From Pelomonas baiyunensis (GTDB lineage Bacteria > Pseudomonadota > Gammaproteobacteria > Burkholderiales > Burkholderiaceae_C), in NCBI RefSeq assembly GCF_043555935.1, contig NZ_JBIGIB010000007.1, forward strand, positions 175,247 through 239,246: 64,000 nucleotides of DNA. The letters run 5' to 3'. The position numbers were made by a program, and so were the translations under genes. Under the pieces are notes generated by a model. It was given only the letters and a program-made list of their open reading frames with translations, searched no databases and was not told the origin of the DNA. Every line of letters starts with the position of its first letter. Position 1 is the first letter of the stretch. Below are positions 24,700 through 33,170 of this stretch, one piece after another.

Positions 24700-26829
24700 T
24701 CAGCGCCCCGGTCCACCCGATCGCGCCGCACTCAAGGGCACGACGTTGTCGTGAACACGGGCACCGAACGCCTGCTCGCGGAGCTGAGCCAGTTGATCCC
24801 GCAACCGAGCCGCCTGCTCGAATTCCAGGTTACGAGCGTGCTCCAGCATTTGCTTTTCCATCTGCGCCATGCGTTTGGCGAGGTCCTTCTCGGAGAGTTC
24901 CTCGACCTGCGCTGCCGCCAGCAACTTCGCCTCGTCGCGCCCGGACTCTTCGGAGTACACCCCGTCGATCAAGTCCTTGATGCGTTTTTGGACGCTGCGC
25001 GGCGTGATGCCATGCTCTTCGTTGAATGCGATTTGTTTGGCACGCCGCCGCTCGGTCTCGCCAATGGCCTTGCGCATGGACTCGGTGATGCGGTCCGCGT
25101 ACAGGATGGCCTTGCCGTTCAAATTGCGCGCGGCCCGGCCAATCGTCTGAATCAGGCTGCGCTCGGCACGCAGGAAGCCTTCCTTGTCGGCGTCCAGGAT
25201 GGCCACCAGCGACACCTCGGGGATGTCCAAGCCTTCGCGCAGCAGGTTGATGCCCACCAGCACGTCGAAGGCACCCAGGCGCAAATCGCGCAGGATTTCG
25301 ACCCGCTCGACCGTGTCCACGTCGGAATGCAGGTAGCGGACCTTGACGCCGTTGTCGCTGAGGTAGTCGGTCAGTTGCTCGGCCATGCGCTTGGTCAGCG
25401 TGGTGATGAGCACGCGCTCGTTCACCTCCACGCGCAAGCGAATCTCTTGCAGCACGTCATCGACCTGATGAGTGGCGGGGCGCACTTCCACCACCGGGTC
25501 CACCAGGCCGGTGGGCCGCACGACCTGCTCCACCACTTGACCGGTGTTGTCCTGCTCATACTGCCCCGGCGTGGCCGACACAAAGATGGCCTGGCGCATC
25601 TTGCGCTCGAACTCATCGAACTTCAGTGGCCGGTTGTCCAGCGCCGAAGGCAGGCGAAAGCCGTACTCCACCAAGGTGGTCTTGCGGGCGCGGTCGCCGT
25701 TGTACATGCCGCCGAACTGGCCGATCAGCACGTGGCTTTCGTCCAGGAACATGACGGCGTCTGGCGGCAGGTAATCCACCAACGTGGGCGGCGGGTCGCC
25801 CGGCTGCGCGCCGGACAGGTGGCGGGTGTAGTTCTCGATGCCTTTGCAGTGCCCCACTTCCTGAAGCATCTCCAGGTCAAAGCGGGTGCGCTGCTCAATG
25901 CGCTGCGCCTCGACGAGCTTGCCCTCCTTCACGAAGAAGCCGACCCGCTCGCGCAGTTCTTCCTTGATGGCCTCCGCCGCGGCCAAGACGCGGTCGCGGG
26001 GCGTCACGTAATGACTGCTCGGGTACACGGTGAACCGCGGGATCTTCTGGCGAATTTGCCCGGTGAGCGGGTCGAACAGCGACAACCCGTCAATCTCGTC
26101 GTCGAACAGTTCGATGCGGATCGCCAATTCCGAGTGCTCCGCCGGAAACACGTCGATGGTGTCGCCGCGCACACGAAAATGGCCGCGGGTGAATTCCATC
26201 TCGTTGCGCGTGTACTGCATGCGAATGAGGTGCGCGATGACGTCCCGCTGCCCCATCTTGTCGCCCACCCGCAGCGTCATCACCATCTGGTGGTAATCGC
26301 TCGGGTTGCCGATGCCGTAAATCGCCGACACCGACGCCACGATGACCACGTCCCGCCGCTCCAGCAGGCTCTTGGTGCAACTCAGGCGCAGTTGCTCGAT
26401 GTGCTCGTTGATCGCGCTGTCCTTCTCAATGAACAGGTCGCGTTGCGGCACGTAGGCCTCGGGCTGGTAATAGTCGTAGTAGCTGACGAAATATTCGACT
26501 GCGTTGTTGGGGAAGAAATCGCGGAACTCGCTGTACAGCTGGGCCGCCAGCGTCTTGTTGGGCGCAAAGATGATGGCCGGCCGCCCGAGACGGGCGATGA
26601 CGTTGGCCATCGTGAACGTCTTGCCCGAACCCGTCACGCCCAGCAGCGTCTGGTAGCTCAAACCGTCATTCACCCCCTCCACCAATTGGCCGATGGCCGT
26701 GGGCTGATCCCCCGCCGGCGGGAAAGGCTGGAACAGCTGAAATGGTGAGCCTTCGAAGCTGACGAATTCGCCCTTGCGCGGCTCCGTGTCACTTTCCGGG
26801 CTGGCGGGGGCGTTCAAGGCTTCTTGCAT
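24700..26829 (-). CDS. uvrB: excinuclease ABC subunit UvrB
   Basis: Damage-verifying helicase-like subunit of nucleotide excision repair. The 709-residue product has Walker A GVTGSGKT, the beta-hairpin region around YFVSYYDYYQPEAYVP, helicase motifs through SLVAILDADKEGFLR and QTIGRAARN, and a C-terminal UVR domain (LEFEQAARLRDQ) that binds UvrC. The start is the ATG at 26829 (MQEALNAPASPE) with AGGGAA upstream; readings further up to 27042 run into the divergent tyrB gene. No LexA box was seen in the 115-base divergent spacer. Confidence 0.97.
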   Translation of the reverse strand: MQEALNAPASPESDTEPRKGEFVSFEGSPFQLFQPFPPAGDQPTAIGQLVEGVNDGLSYQTLLGVTGSGKTFTMANVIARLGRPAIIFAPNKTLAAQLYSEFRDFFPNNAVEYFVSYYDYYQPEAYVPQRDLFIEKDSAINEHIEQLRLSCTKSLLERRDVVIVASVSAIYGIGNPSDYHQMVMTLRVGDKMGQRDVIAHLIRMQYTRNEMEFTRGHFRVRGDTIDVFPAEHSELAIRIELFDDEIDGLSLFDPLTGQIRQKIPRFTVYPSSHYVTPRDRVLAAAEAIKEELRERVGFFVKEGKLVEAQRIEQRTRFDLEMLQEVGHCKGIENYTRHLSGAQPGDPPPTLVDYLPPDAVMFLDESHVLIGQFGGMYNGDRARKTTLVEYGFRLPSALDNRPLKFDEFERKMRQAIFVSATPGQYEQDNTGQVVEQVVRPTGLVDPVVEVRPATHQVDDVLQEIRLRVEVNERVLITTLTKRMAEQLTDYLSDNGVKVRYLHSDVDTVERVEILRDLRLGAFDVLVGINLLREGLDIPEVSLVAILDADKEGFLRAERSLIQTIGRAARNLNGKAILYADRITESMRKAIGETERRRAKQIAFNEEHGITPRSVQKRIKDLIDGVYSEESGRDEAKLLAAAQVEELSEKDLAKRMAQMEKQMLEHARNLEFEQAARLRDQLAQLREQAFGARVHDNVVPLSAARSGGPGR

Positions 26830-26944
26830 GGGGAATTCCCTGGGTTCACGGGCAAAATTGCTGCGCTGCGAAACCTGGCAGGGTAGCGCAGCGCGCGTTC
26901 CCCGACCTCCCACCTCCTGCCAACGCCCTTTCAGGAACCTCGAC

Positions 26945-28135
26945 ATGTCTTCTTTGTTCGCCGACGTCGCCCTTGCCCCCCGTGACCCCATCCTGGGCCT
27001 GAACGAACAGTTCAACGCCGACACCCGCCCGGGCAAGGTCAACCTCGGCGTGGGCGTGTACTACGACGAAGCCGGCAAGCTCCCGCTGCTCCAGTGCGTG
27101 CGCGAAGCCGAGGCCGCCATGGCCGCAGCGCCCAAGCCGCGCGGTTATTTGCCCATCGACGGCATCGCCGCCTACGACAAGGCGGTTCAAAAGTTGGTGT
27201 TCGGCAGCGAACTCAAGAACGTCGCCACCGTGCAAGCCCTGGGCGGCACCGGCGCGCTCAAGATCGGCGCCGACTTCCTGAAGCAACTCAACCCCAACGC
27301 CAAGGTGTTGATCTCGGACCCGAGCTGGGAAAACCACCGCGCGCTGTTCACGCAGGCCGGTTTCACGGTCGAAACCTACCCCTACTACGACGCAGCCAAC
27401 AAAGGCATCAACTTCGCCGGCATGCTGGCCGCGCTGAATGCCGCGCCCGCGGGCACCGTCGTGGTGCTGCATGCCTGCTGCCACAACCCGACCGGCTATG
27501 ACATCAGCGCGGCTCAGTGGGCCGAAGTTGTCGCGGCCGTCAAGGCCAAGGGCCTGACGCCGTTCCTGGACATGGCGTACCAAGGCTTCGGGTTCGGCTT
27601 GAAGGAAGACGGCGAGGCCGTGCGCCAGTTCCAGGCCGCCGGCGTGGGCTTCTTCGTCTCGACCAGTTTCTCCAAGAGCTTCTCGCTCTACGGTGAGCGC
27701 GTGGGTGCCCTGAGCGTGGTGTGCAGCAGCGATGAAGAGTGCGTGCGCGTGCTGTCGCAGCTCAAGATCATGATCCGCACCAACTACTCCAACCCGCCGA
27801 CGCACGGCGCCCAGGTGGTGGCTGCCGTGCTGTCTGACGACAAGCTGCGCGCCATGTGGGAAGAAGAACTGGCCGGCATGCGCGTGCGCATCAAGGCCAT
27901 GCGCACAGCCTTGGTGCAGGCCCTGAAGACGGCTGGGGTGACGCAGGACCTGTCCTTCGTGACCGAACAACTGGGCATGTTCAGCTACTCCGGCCTCACC
28001 GCTGCCCAAATGCAGCGTCTTCGCGCCGAATTTGGCGTCTACGGCGTCGATTCTGGCCGCATCTGCGTCGCTGCGCTGAACGAAGCCAACCTGCCGACCG
28101 TGGCGGCAGGCATGGCCGCTGTGATGCGCGGCTGA
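26945..28135 (+). CDS. tyrB: aromatic/aspartate aminotransferase
   Basis: Class I PLP aminotransferase; likely acts on aromatic amino acids, aspartate, or both. The 396-residue product starts MSSLFADVALAPRDPILGLNEQF and contains the PLP lysine near residue 244 (SFSKSFSLYGER), the conserved CHNPTGYD and SNPPTHGA. The ATG at 26945 has AGGAA 7 bases upstream; an in-frame extension from 26774 overlaps the divergent uvrB start and is rejected. Sequence alone does not separate TyrB from AspC in this group. Confidence 0.93.
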   Translation: MSSLFADVALAPRDPILGLNEQFNADTRPGKVNLGVGVYYDEAGKLPLLQCVREAEAAMAAAPKPRGYLPIDGIAAYDKAVQKLVFGSELKNVATVQALGGTGALKIGADFLKQLNPNAKVLISDPSWENHRALFTQAGFTVETYPYYDAANKGINFAGMLAALNAAPAGTVVVLHACCHNPTGYDISAAQWAEVVAAVKAKGLTPFLDMAYQGFGFGLKEDGEAVRQFQAAGVGFFVSTSFSKSFSLYGERVGALSVVCSSDEECVRVLSQLKIMIRTNYSNPPTHGAQVVAAVLSDDKLRAMWEEELAGMRVRIKAMRTALVQALKTAGVTQDLSFVTEQLGMFSYSGLTAAQMQRLRAEFGVYGVDSGRICVAALNEANLPTVAAGMAAVMRG

Positions 28136-28160
28136 GCCCGCGCCGCCAGGAAATGCGGAC

Positions 28161-28183
28161 GATTGGCGGTTTGACCGCCAATC
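28161..28183. promoter_or_regulatory. 10-bp inverted repeat between tyrB and phaZ
   Basis: GATTGGCGGT, loop TTG, ACCGCCAATC: a perfect 10-bp stem 26 bases after the tyrB stop. No U tract follows. It could be an operator, or part of the tyrB terminator. Confidence 0.4.
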
Positions 28184-28187
28184 CAAT

Positions 28188-28210
28188 GTTGCAGCGCACA
28201 ACGCTGCAAC
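28188..28210. promoter_or_regulatory. 9-bp inverted repeat before phaZ
   Basis: GTTGCAGCG, loop CACAA, CGCTGCAAC, followed by CGTTTTC, so it may help terminate tyrB transcription. The TGC/GCA-rich arms also resemble the kind of dyad bound by the PHB regulator PhaR; that link is a guess. Confidence 0.45.
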
Positions 28211-28260
28211 CGTTTTCTGGCACCATGACAGCCTTTTCCAGCCCTTCCTGAAGGCTTGCC

Positions 28261-29580
28261 ATGCTGTATCAGTTCTTCGAAACCCAGCGCGCCCTGCTCA
28301 GCCCCTTCTCGGAATTCGCCGCGGCGTCGGCCAAGCTGTACAGCCATCCGCTGTCGCCGTTTGCGCACACGCCGCTGTCGCAGCGCATGTCGGCCGGGCT
28401 GGATCTGATGCACCGGCTGGCCAAGGACTACGAAAAGCCTGAGTTCGACATCGAGTCGGTCGAGGTCGACGGCGTCGAAGTGGCGGTGCAGGAACTCGTG
28501 CCGCTGGAAAAGCCGTTCTGCCGGCTGCTGCGCTTCAAGCGCTACACCGACGACCCGGCCGTGCTGGCCAAGATGAAAGATCAGCCGACCGTGCTTGTGG
28601 TGGCGCCGCTGAGCGGCCACCACAGCACGCTGCTGCGCGAAACGGTCAAACAACTGCTGAAGGACCACAAGGTCTACATCACCGACTGGACCGACGCGCG
28701 CATGGTGCCGCTTGAAGTCGGCCCCTTCCACCTGGACGATTACATCAAGTACGTGCAGGAGTTCATCCGCCTGGTGGGCGGTGCCGACTGCCATGTGATG
28801 TCCGTCTGCCAGCCCACCGTGCCGGTGCTGGCCGCAATCAGCTTGATGGCGAGCGCCGGAGAAGCTACGCCCCGCAGCATGACCATGATGGGCGGCCCCA
28901 TCGACGCCCGCAAGAGCCCCACGGCGGTCAACAACCTGGCCATGAACCGCAGCTTCAGCTGGTTCGAGAACAACGTCATTTACCGCGTGCCGACCAACTT
29001 CCCCGGGGCGGGACGCGAGGTTTACCCCGGCTTCTTGCAGCACACCGGCTTCGTGGCGATGAACCCGGACCGCCACCTGACGTCTCACTACGACTACTTC
29101 CTGGACCTGGTGCGCGGCGACGACGAAGGCGCCGAGGCCCACCGCCGCTTCTACGACGAGTACAACGCCGTACTCGACATGCCGGCCGAGTACTACCTGG
29201 ACACCATCAAGACCGTGTTCCAGGACTTCGCCTTGGTGAACGGCACGTGGCAGGTCGATGGCGCGTTCGTGCGCCCGCAAGACATCACCGGCACCGCCTT
29301 GCTCACGGTGGAAGGCGAACTCGACGACATCTCCGGCGCCGGCCAAACCAAGGCGGCTCACGACCTGTGCGCGGGCGTGCCGAAGCAGCACCAGTATCAC
29401 TACGACGCCATCGGCGCCGGTCACTACGGCATCTTCTCGGGCCGCCGCTGGCGCGAGAACGTGTACCCGCAGGTGCGAGATTTCATCGCCAAGTACGACG
29501 CGGCACCGCTCACGAGCGTGAAGTCCGGCAGCCCGGCCAAAGCAGCACCCTCCACCCGCAGCCGCAATCGCAAGGCGTGA
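28261..29580 (+). CDS. phaZ: intracellular polyhydroxybutyrate depolymerase PhaZ
   Basis: Hydrolyses intracellular PHB granules to release 3-hydroxybutyrate units. The 439-residue product is of the intracellular type: no signal peptide, starts MLYQFFETQRALLSPFSEFA, and has the nucleophile Cys183 in the lipase-box-like SVCQP. A catalytic His is expected in the C-terminal GAGHYGIFSGRRWRE. AAGG precedes the ATG at 28261. The C-terminal 20 residues are basic and low in complexity. Its stop overlaps the next gene by 4 bases (GTGA). Confidence 0.95.
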   Translation: MLYQFFETQRALLSPFSEFAAASAKLYSHPLSPFAHTPLSQRMSAGLDLMHRLAKDYEKPEFDIESVEVDGVEVAVQELVPLEKPFCRLLRFKRYTDDPAVLAKMKDQPTVLVVAPLSGHHSTLLRETVKQLLKDHKVYITDWTDARMVPLEVGPFHLDDYIKYVQEFIRLVGGADCHVMSVCQPTVPVLAAISLMASAGEATPRSMTMMGGPIDARKSPTAVNNLAMNRSFSWFENNVIYRVPTNFPGAGREVYPGFLQHTGFVAMNPDRHLTSHYDYFLDLVRGDDEGAEAHRRFYDEYNAVLDMPAEYYLDTIKTVFQDFALVNGTWQVDGAFVRPQDITGTALLTVEGELDDISGAGQTKAAHDLCAGVPKQHQYHYDAIGAGHYGIFSGRRWRENVYPQVRDFIAKYDAAPLTSVKSGSPAKAAPSTRSRNRKA

Positions 29581-30221
29581 CGCTCGTCGATCGCATCGAC
29601 GCGGCGCTGCCGCAAACCCAATGCACGCGATGCGGCTACCCAGATTGCCGCTCGTACGCCGTGGCTGTGGCCGCCGAAGAGGCGCAGATCAACCAGTGCC
29701 CTCCAGGCGGCCAGGAAGGCGTGGCTCGCTTGTCGGAGCTGACTGGCCGGCCGGCCTTGCCCCTCAACCCTGAGAACGGCATCGAAGCCACGCGCGGCGT
29801 GGCCGTCATTGACGAGGCCTGGTGCATCGGCTGCACGTTGTGCATCAAGGCCTGCCCGGTCGATTGCATCGTGGGCGCTCCGAAGAGCATGCACGTGGTG
29901 GTGGCATCGCAATGCACCGGTTGCGAACTGTGCGTGCCGGCCTGCCCGGTGGACTGCATCACCCTGCCCGAGGTCACCACGGCCACAGGCTGGGCGGCAT
30001 GGAGCAGTGACTTGGCGGCTCAGGCGCGCGAACGCTATGAGTTCCGGAGCATTCGCGTTCCGCGGGATGCCCACGAACAGGAACAGCGCCTAATGAAGAA
30101 GGCGGAAGACAAACTCGCGGATGTTGCCGCTGCATCGCGGCTGACGGACCCTGCGCAACTCGACCGAAAGCGCGCCGTGATCGAGGCTGCATTGGCGCGC
30201 GCACGGGCCAAAAAAGGCTGA
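29577..30221 (+). CDS. rsxB: RsxB/RnfB-type ferredoxin, soluble form
   Basis: Electron-transfer protein with three cluster-binding motifs. Residues 16-41 carry Cys16, Cys19, Cys24 and Cys41 (CTRCGYPDC and INQCPPGG), the RnfB-specific site. They are followed by two ferredoxin motifs, CIGCTLCIKACP and CTGCELCVPACP. The product is 214 residues and lacks the N-terminal membrane helix of enteric RnfB. No other rnf/rsx genes are nearby. The GTG start at 29577 overlaps the phaZ stop. Its partner and role are not known. Confidence 0.88.
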   Translation: MTLVDRIDAALPQTQCTRCGYPDCRSYAVAVAAEEAQINQCPPGGQEGVARLSELTGRPALPLNPENGIEATRGVAVIDEAWCIGCTLCIKACPVDCIVGAPKSMHVVVASQCTGCELCVPACPVDCITLPEVTTATGWAAWSSDLAAQARERYEFRSIRVPRDAHEQEQRLMKKAEDKLADVAAASRLTDPAQLDRKRAVIEAALARARAKKG

Positions 30222-30291
30222 AGCATCGAATTGCGGTTCGGTCTGCAGGCCCACCTGACACGCACCTGCAGGCAAAAGTTCTGCGTCATTC

Positions 30292-30320
30292 TTCTTGGAA
30301 GCGCGCGAACGCGCTATACT
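30292..30320 (+). promoter_or_regulatory. promoter for tRNA-Ser
   Basis: TATACT at 30315-30320 is a near-perfect -10; TTCTTG (30292-30297) is a weak -35 at 17-base spacing. The tRNA starts 12 bases after the -10. Confidence 0.6.
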
Positions 30321-30331
30321 AGCGGGCTGCT

Positions 30332-30424
<93 letters not shown>

Positions 30425-30430
30425 AAACTG

Positions 30431-30455
30431 AAAACGGGCCTCACGGCCCGTTTTT
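30431..30455 (+). terminator. rho-independent terminator of tRNA-Ser
   Basis: CGGGCC, loop TCAC, GGCCCG, then TTTTT, with A residues on the 5' side that extend the stem. Confidence 0.88.
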
Positions 30456-30681
30456 AATTTCTGCGCTCATTTCAGCCCCGCCAAGCTCAGTGCGGGCAAG
30501 CCCACCTCGGGGCCGGTCGAGCATCGCTTCAAGACACGACGCCGCCGATCGCCCTCCAATCGGCCTGGCTGCAATTCATCCCGCGAAAGGCGCATTTCGT
30601 CGGGTCGCGCTGGCAATGGCCCGTGAGCGCCATCACACTGCATGCTGTCTTTTGCTGTTTGCCTTCAAGGTGGAGCACCGC

Positions 30682-30939
30682 ATGCCCTCAGTTATTCGTG
30701 CGTTGGCCTGTGCGCTAGTGAGTGCAACCGTACTCGCCGCGCCTTGCGAGGCCAGCGAGGTGGTAAAACTGGCCCGGCTCGTGGTCAGTGGCAAACGTGG
30801 TCCCGCCGATCCAGTACGTGCATCTGCGGATGGTCGCGCCGACGGCGCTGCGGGCCGACAAGGTGGCGCACCAGTCCACGGTTCTGGAGGAACCGACGCG
30901 GCCGGCACGGCCCCCACCCCACCGCGCGGCGTTTCCTGA
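30682..30939 (+). CDS. small secreted protein of unknown function
   Basis: I do not recognise this gene. An 85-residue reading frame starts at the ATG at 30682, with AAGGTGGAG upstream at a good distance. Residues 1-24 look like a Sec signal peptide: one Arg, a hydrophobic core of Ala, Leu and Val, and a CEA/S cleavage site. The mature part begins SEVVKLARLVVSGKRG and then becomes Gly/Ala/Pro-rich and low in complexity, so the 3' half could be out of frame or degraded. A strong terminator follows 21 bases after the stop. Confidence 0.5.
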   Translation: MPSVIRALACALVSATVLAAPCEASEVVKLARLVVSGKRGPADPVRASADGRADGAAGRQGGAPVHGSGGTDAAGTAPTPPRGVS

Positions 30940-30960
30940 CGCAAACGTTTCGGGAAAAGG

Positions 30961-30993
30961 AAAAGCCGAATCTCTTGCGAGATTCGGCTTTTT
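30961..30993. terminator. strong, probably bidirectional terminator
   Basis: AAAAGCCGAATCTC, loop TTGC, GAGATTCGGCTTTT and one more T. It ends the plus-strand small gene. Because of its A/T flanks it also serves the minus-strand tRNA operon, whose last tRNA ends 5 bases away. Confidence 0.88.
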
Positions 30994-30997
30994 AATA

Positions 30998-31074
30998 TGG
31001 CGGAGTGGACGGGGCTCGAACCCGCGACCCCCGGCGTGACAGGCCGGTATTCTAACCAACTGAACTACCACTCC
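30998..31074 (-). tRNA. tRNA-Asp (GTC), copy 1
   Basis: Acceptor GGAGTGG/CCACTCC, anticodon stem CCGGC/GCCGG with loop CTGTCAC, T arm GGGTTCGAGCC, discriminator G and an encoded CCA. Last tRNA of the operon. Confidence 0.97.
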
Positions 31075-31089
31075 GCGTGGGATGTATTC

Positions 31090-31109
31090 AGTATTGAAAT
31101 ATCAATACT
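31090..31109 (-). other. hairpin in the Asp-Glu spacer, copy 1
   Basis: AGTATTGA, loop AATA, TCAATACT: an 8-bp stem in the spacer between tRNA-Glu and tRNA-Asp. The second cassette has a stem at the same place with different sequence. Confidence 0.5.
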
Positions 31110-31125
31110 CAAGCCACATCAAACT

Positions 31126-31201
31126 TGGCGTCCCCTAGGGGATTCGAACCCCTGTAATCACCGTGAAAGGGTGGTGTCCTAGGCCTCTAGACGAAGGGGA
31201 C
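31126..31201 (-). tRNA. tRNA-Glu (TTC), copy 1
   Basis: Acceptor GTCCCCT/AGGGGAC, anticodon loop CTTTCAC, T arm GGGTTCGAATCCC, encoded CCA. Identical by eye to copy 2 at 31503. Confidence 0.97.
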
Positions 31202-31227
31202 AAAAACAACTTGTGTGCCACCAGAAG

Positions 31228-31303
<76 letters not shown>

Positions 31304-31373
31304 AGACTGGCAACACACAAATGCAAACGGCCAACTTGTGGCCGCTTACACATTGGCGAACCAATGCAAAACT

Positions 31374-31450
31374 TGGCGGAGTGGACGGGGCTCGAACCCG
31401 CGACCCCCGGCGTGACAGGCCGGTATTCTAACCAACTGAACTACCACTCC
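31374..31450 (-). tRNA. tRNA-Asp (GTC), copy 2
   Basis: Same 77-base sequence as copy 1: GTC in the loop CTGTCAC, encoded CCA. Confidence 0.97.
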
Positions 31451-31465
31451 GCGTGGGATGAATTC

Positions 31466-31487
31466 GATATTGTATATCAACAATATC
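31466..31487 (-). other. hairpin in the Asp-Glu spacer, copy 2
   Basis: GATATTGT, loop ATATCA, ACAATATC: an 8-bp stem in the place matching 31090-31109 but with changed bases in both arms, so the pairing rather than the sequence is kept. Confidence 0.5.
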
Positions 31488-31502
31488 CAAGCTCATCAAA
31501 CT

Positions 31503-31578
31503 TGGCGTCCCCTAGGGGATTCGAACCCCTGTAATCACCGTGAAAGGGTGGTGTCCTAGGCCTCTAGACGAAGGGGAC
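31503..31578 (-). tRNA. tRNA-Glu (TTC), copy 2
   Basis: Same 76-base sequence as copy 1: TTC in the loop CTTTCAC, encoded CCA. Confidence 0.97.
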
Positions 31579-31623
31579 GAATCCTTCGCGACTTGAACTG
31601 CGCGCCACCATTCATATTCTGTT

Positions 31624-31699
<76 letters not shown>

Positions 31700-31754
31700 T
31701 GTGCTAGCGAATGTCTTGCGACTTCGTTAACAGCGCTGTTCAAGCGAGAACGAG

Positions 31755-31784
31755 AGTATAGACCGATTTTCAGCGTGCCTGCAA
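31755..31784 (-). promoter_or_regulatory. promoter of the tRNA operon, inside the gltX 3' end
   Basis: On the minus strand TTGCAG, 18 bases, TATACT. The -35 lies within the last codons of gltX and the -10 just after its stop (31770-31772). The first tRNA starts about 55 bases downstream of the -10. Confidence 0.65.
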
Positions 31785-33170
31785 GAGTTCGACCACTTTT
31801 TTCTGATCAAAGTGTTCGAGGACCGCGTCGAGGCTGGGCGTCTGGGGGCGCCCACACACCAACACACGGACGGGAATGGCCAATTGCGGCATCTTCAGTC
31901 CGCTTTCGGTCAAGGTGTCTTTCAAGGCCTGCTGAATGGCTGCCTTGTCCCAGGTTGCCAAGGCCGACAACTTGCCGGCAAAGGTGGCAATAGCCGGGCG
32001 AACCGCAGGAGTGACATGGGTTGCGAGGTCTTCCGCGGATGGGGCGACGGGCTCGAAATACATCCGCAACCAATCGGCAAGGTCGCCCACCGTGACGCAG
32101 CGGTCCTTGAACAACGCCAGCTTGTTCTGCACTTGCGAAGCTGCAGCGATCACGCCGCGGTGGGCCAACTGATCCACCACCAGCTGGGCCAGCCGGCCTT
32201 CTTCGACTTGCTTCAGGTGATGTGCATTGACCCAGTCCAACTTGGCCGGGTCCCACTGGGCCGGGCTCTTCGACAGATGGCTGCCGTCGAACCAAGCGAC
32301 CATTTGCTCGGCGCTGAAGAGCTCGTCATCGCCATGGCTCCAGCCCAGGCGAGCCAAATAATTCAGCATGCCTTCAGGCAGGTAGCCCCTGTCGGCATAG
32401 TCCATCACGCTGACTGCACCACGGCGCTTGGACAGCTTCAGGCCGTCATCGCCCAGGATGATGGGCAAATGGCCGAATTGCGGCAACGGTGCACCGAGGG
32501 CGCGGAAGATGTTGATCTGCCACGGCGTGTTGTTGACGTGCTCATCGCCACGGAACACATGGCTGATCCGCATGTCCCAGTCATCGACCACGACGGCGAA
32601 GTTGTAGGTGGGCACGCCGTCCTGGCGCGCGATGATCAGATCGTCAATCTCGCGGTTGTTGATCGTGATCGGGCCCTTGACGATGTCGTGCCACGTCACG
32701 TCGCCCTCGATGGGGTTCGCGAAGCGAACCACCGGCTTGACGCCCTCCGGCGGTGCCGGCAGCACCTTGCCGGGCTCGGGACGCCAGCGGCGGTCGTACA
32801 GGGTCTTTTCACCGCGGGCCCGCTGCGCCTCGCGCATGGCATCCAGGTCTTCCGGCGTCGCATAGCAGCGGTAGGCCTTGCCTTCGGCGATCAGTTGCTC
32901 AATGACGGCCTGATACCGATCCAGGCGCTGCATCTGGTAGACCGGGCCTTCGTCATAGCTCAGGCCCAGCCAGTTCATGGCCGCGATGATTTGGTCGACG
33001 GAGTCCTGGGTGGAGCGCGCCACGTCCGTGTCTTCGATTCGAAGCACGAACTCGCCGCCATGGTGGCGGGCATAAGCCCACGAGTAGAGCGCCGTTCGCG
33101 CAGTGCCCAGGTGCAGGAACCCGGTGGGAGACGGCGCAATGCGCGTGCGGATCTTGTCGAAGGAACTCAT
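31770..33170 (-). CDS. gltX: glutamyl-tRNA synthetase
   Basis: Charges tRNA-Glu. The 466-residue class I synthetase has the HIGH-type motif in APSPTGFLHLGTART near the N-terminus and the KMSKS-type motif in LKLSKRRGAV. It lies directly upstream of an operon that holds two tRNA-Glu genes. Its ATG at 33170 overlaps the metZ stop by 4 bases, so it ends the long purF-metZ-gltX unit. Whether it also mischarges tRNA-Gln is not decidable here. Confidence 0.98.
   Translation of the reverse strand: MSSFDKIRTRIAPSPTGFLHLGTARTALYSWAYARHHGGEFVLRIEDTDVARSTQDSVDQIIAAMNWLGLSYDEGPVYQMQRLDRYQAVIEQLIAEGKAYRCYATPEDLDAMREAQRARGEKTLYDRRWRPEPGKVLPAPPEGVKPVVRFANPIEGDVTWHDIVKGPITINNREIDDLIIARQDGVPTYNFAVVVDDWDMRISHVFRGDEHVNNTPWQINIFRALGAPLPQFGHLPIILGDDGLKLSKRRGAVSVMDYADRGYLPEGMLNYLARLGWSHGDDELFSAEQMVAWFDGSHLSKSPAQWDPAKLDWVNAHHLKQVEEGRLAQLVVDQLAHRGVIAAASQVQNKLALFKDRCVTVGDLADWLRMYFEPVAPSAEDLATHVTPAVRPAIATFAGKLSALATWDKAAIQQALKDTLTESGLKMPQLAIPVRVLVCGRPQTPSLDAVLEHFDQKKVVELLQAR

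Noticed and set aside
26830..26944. LexA box in the uvrB-tyrB spacer
   Set aside because: No CTGT-N8-ACAG pattern found; only an 8-bp GCTGCGCT/AGCGCAGC inverted repeat with a long loop.
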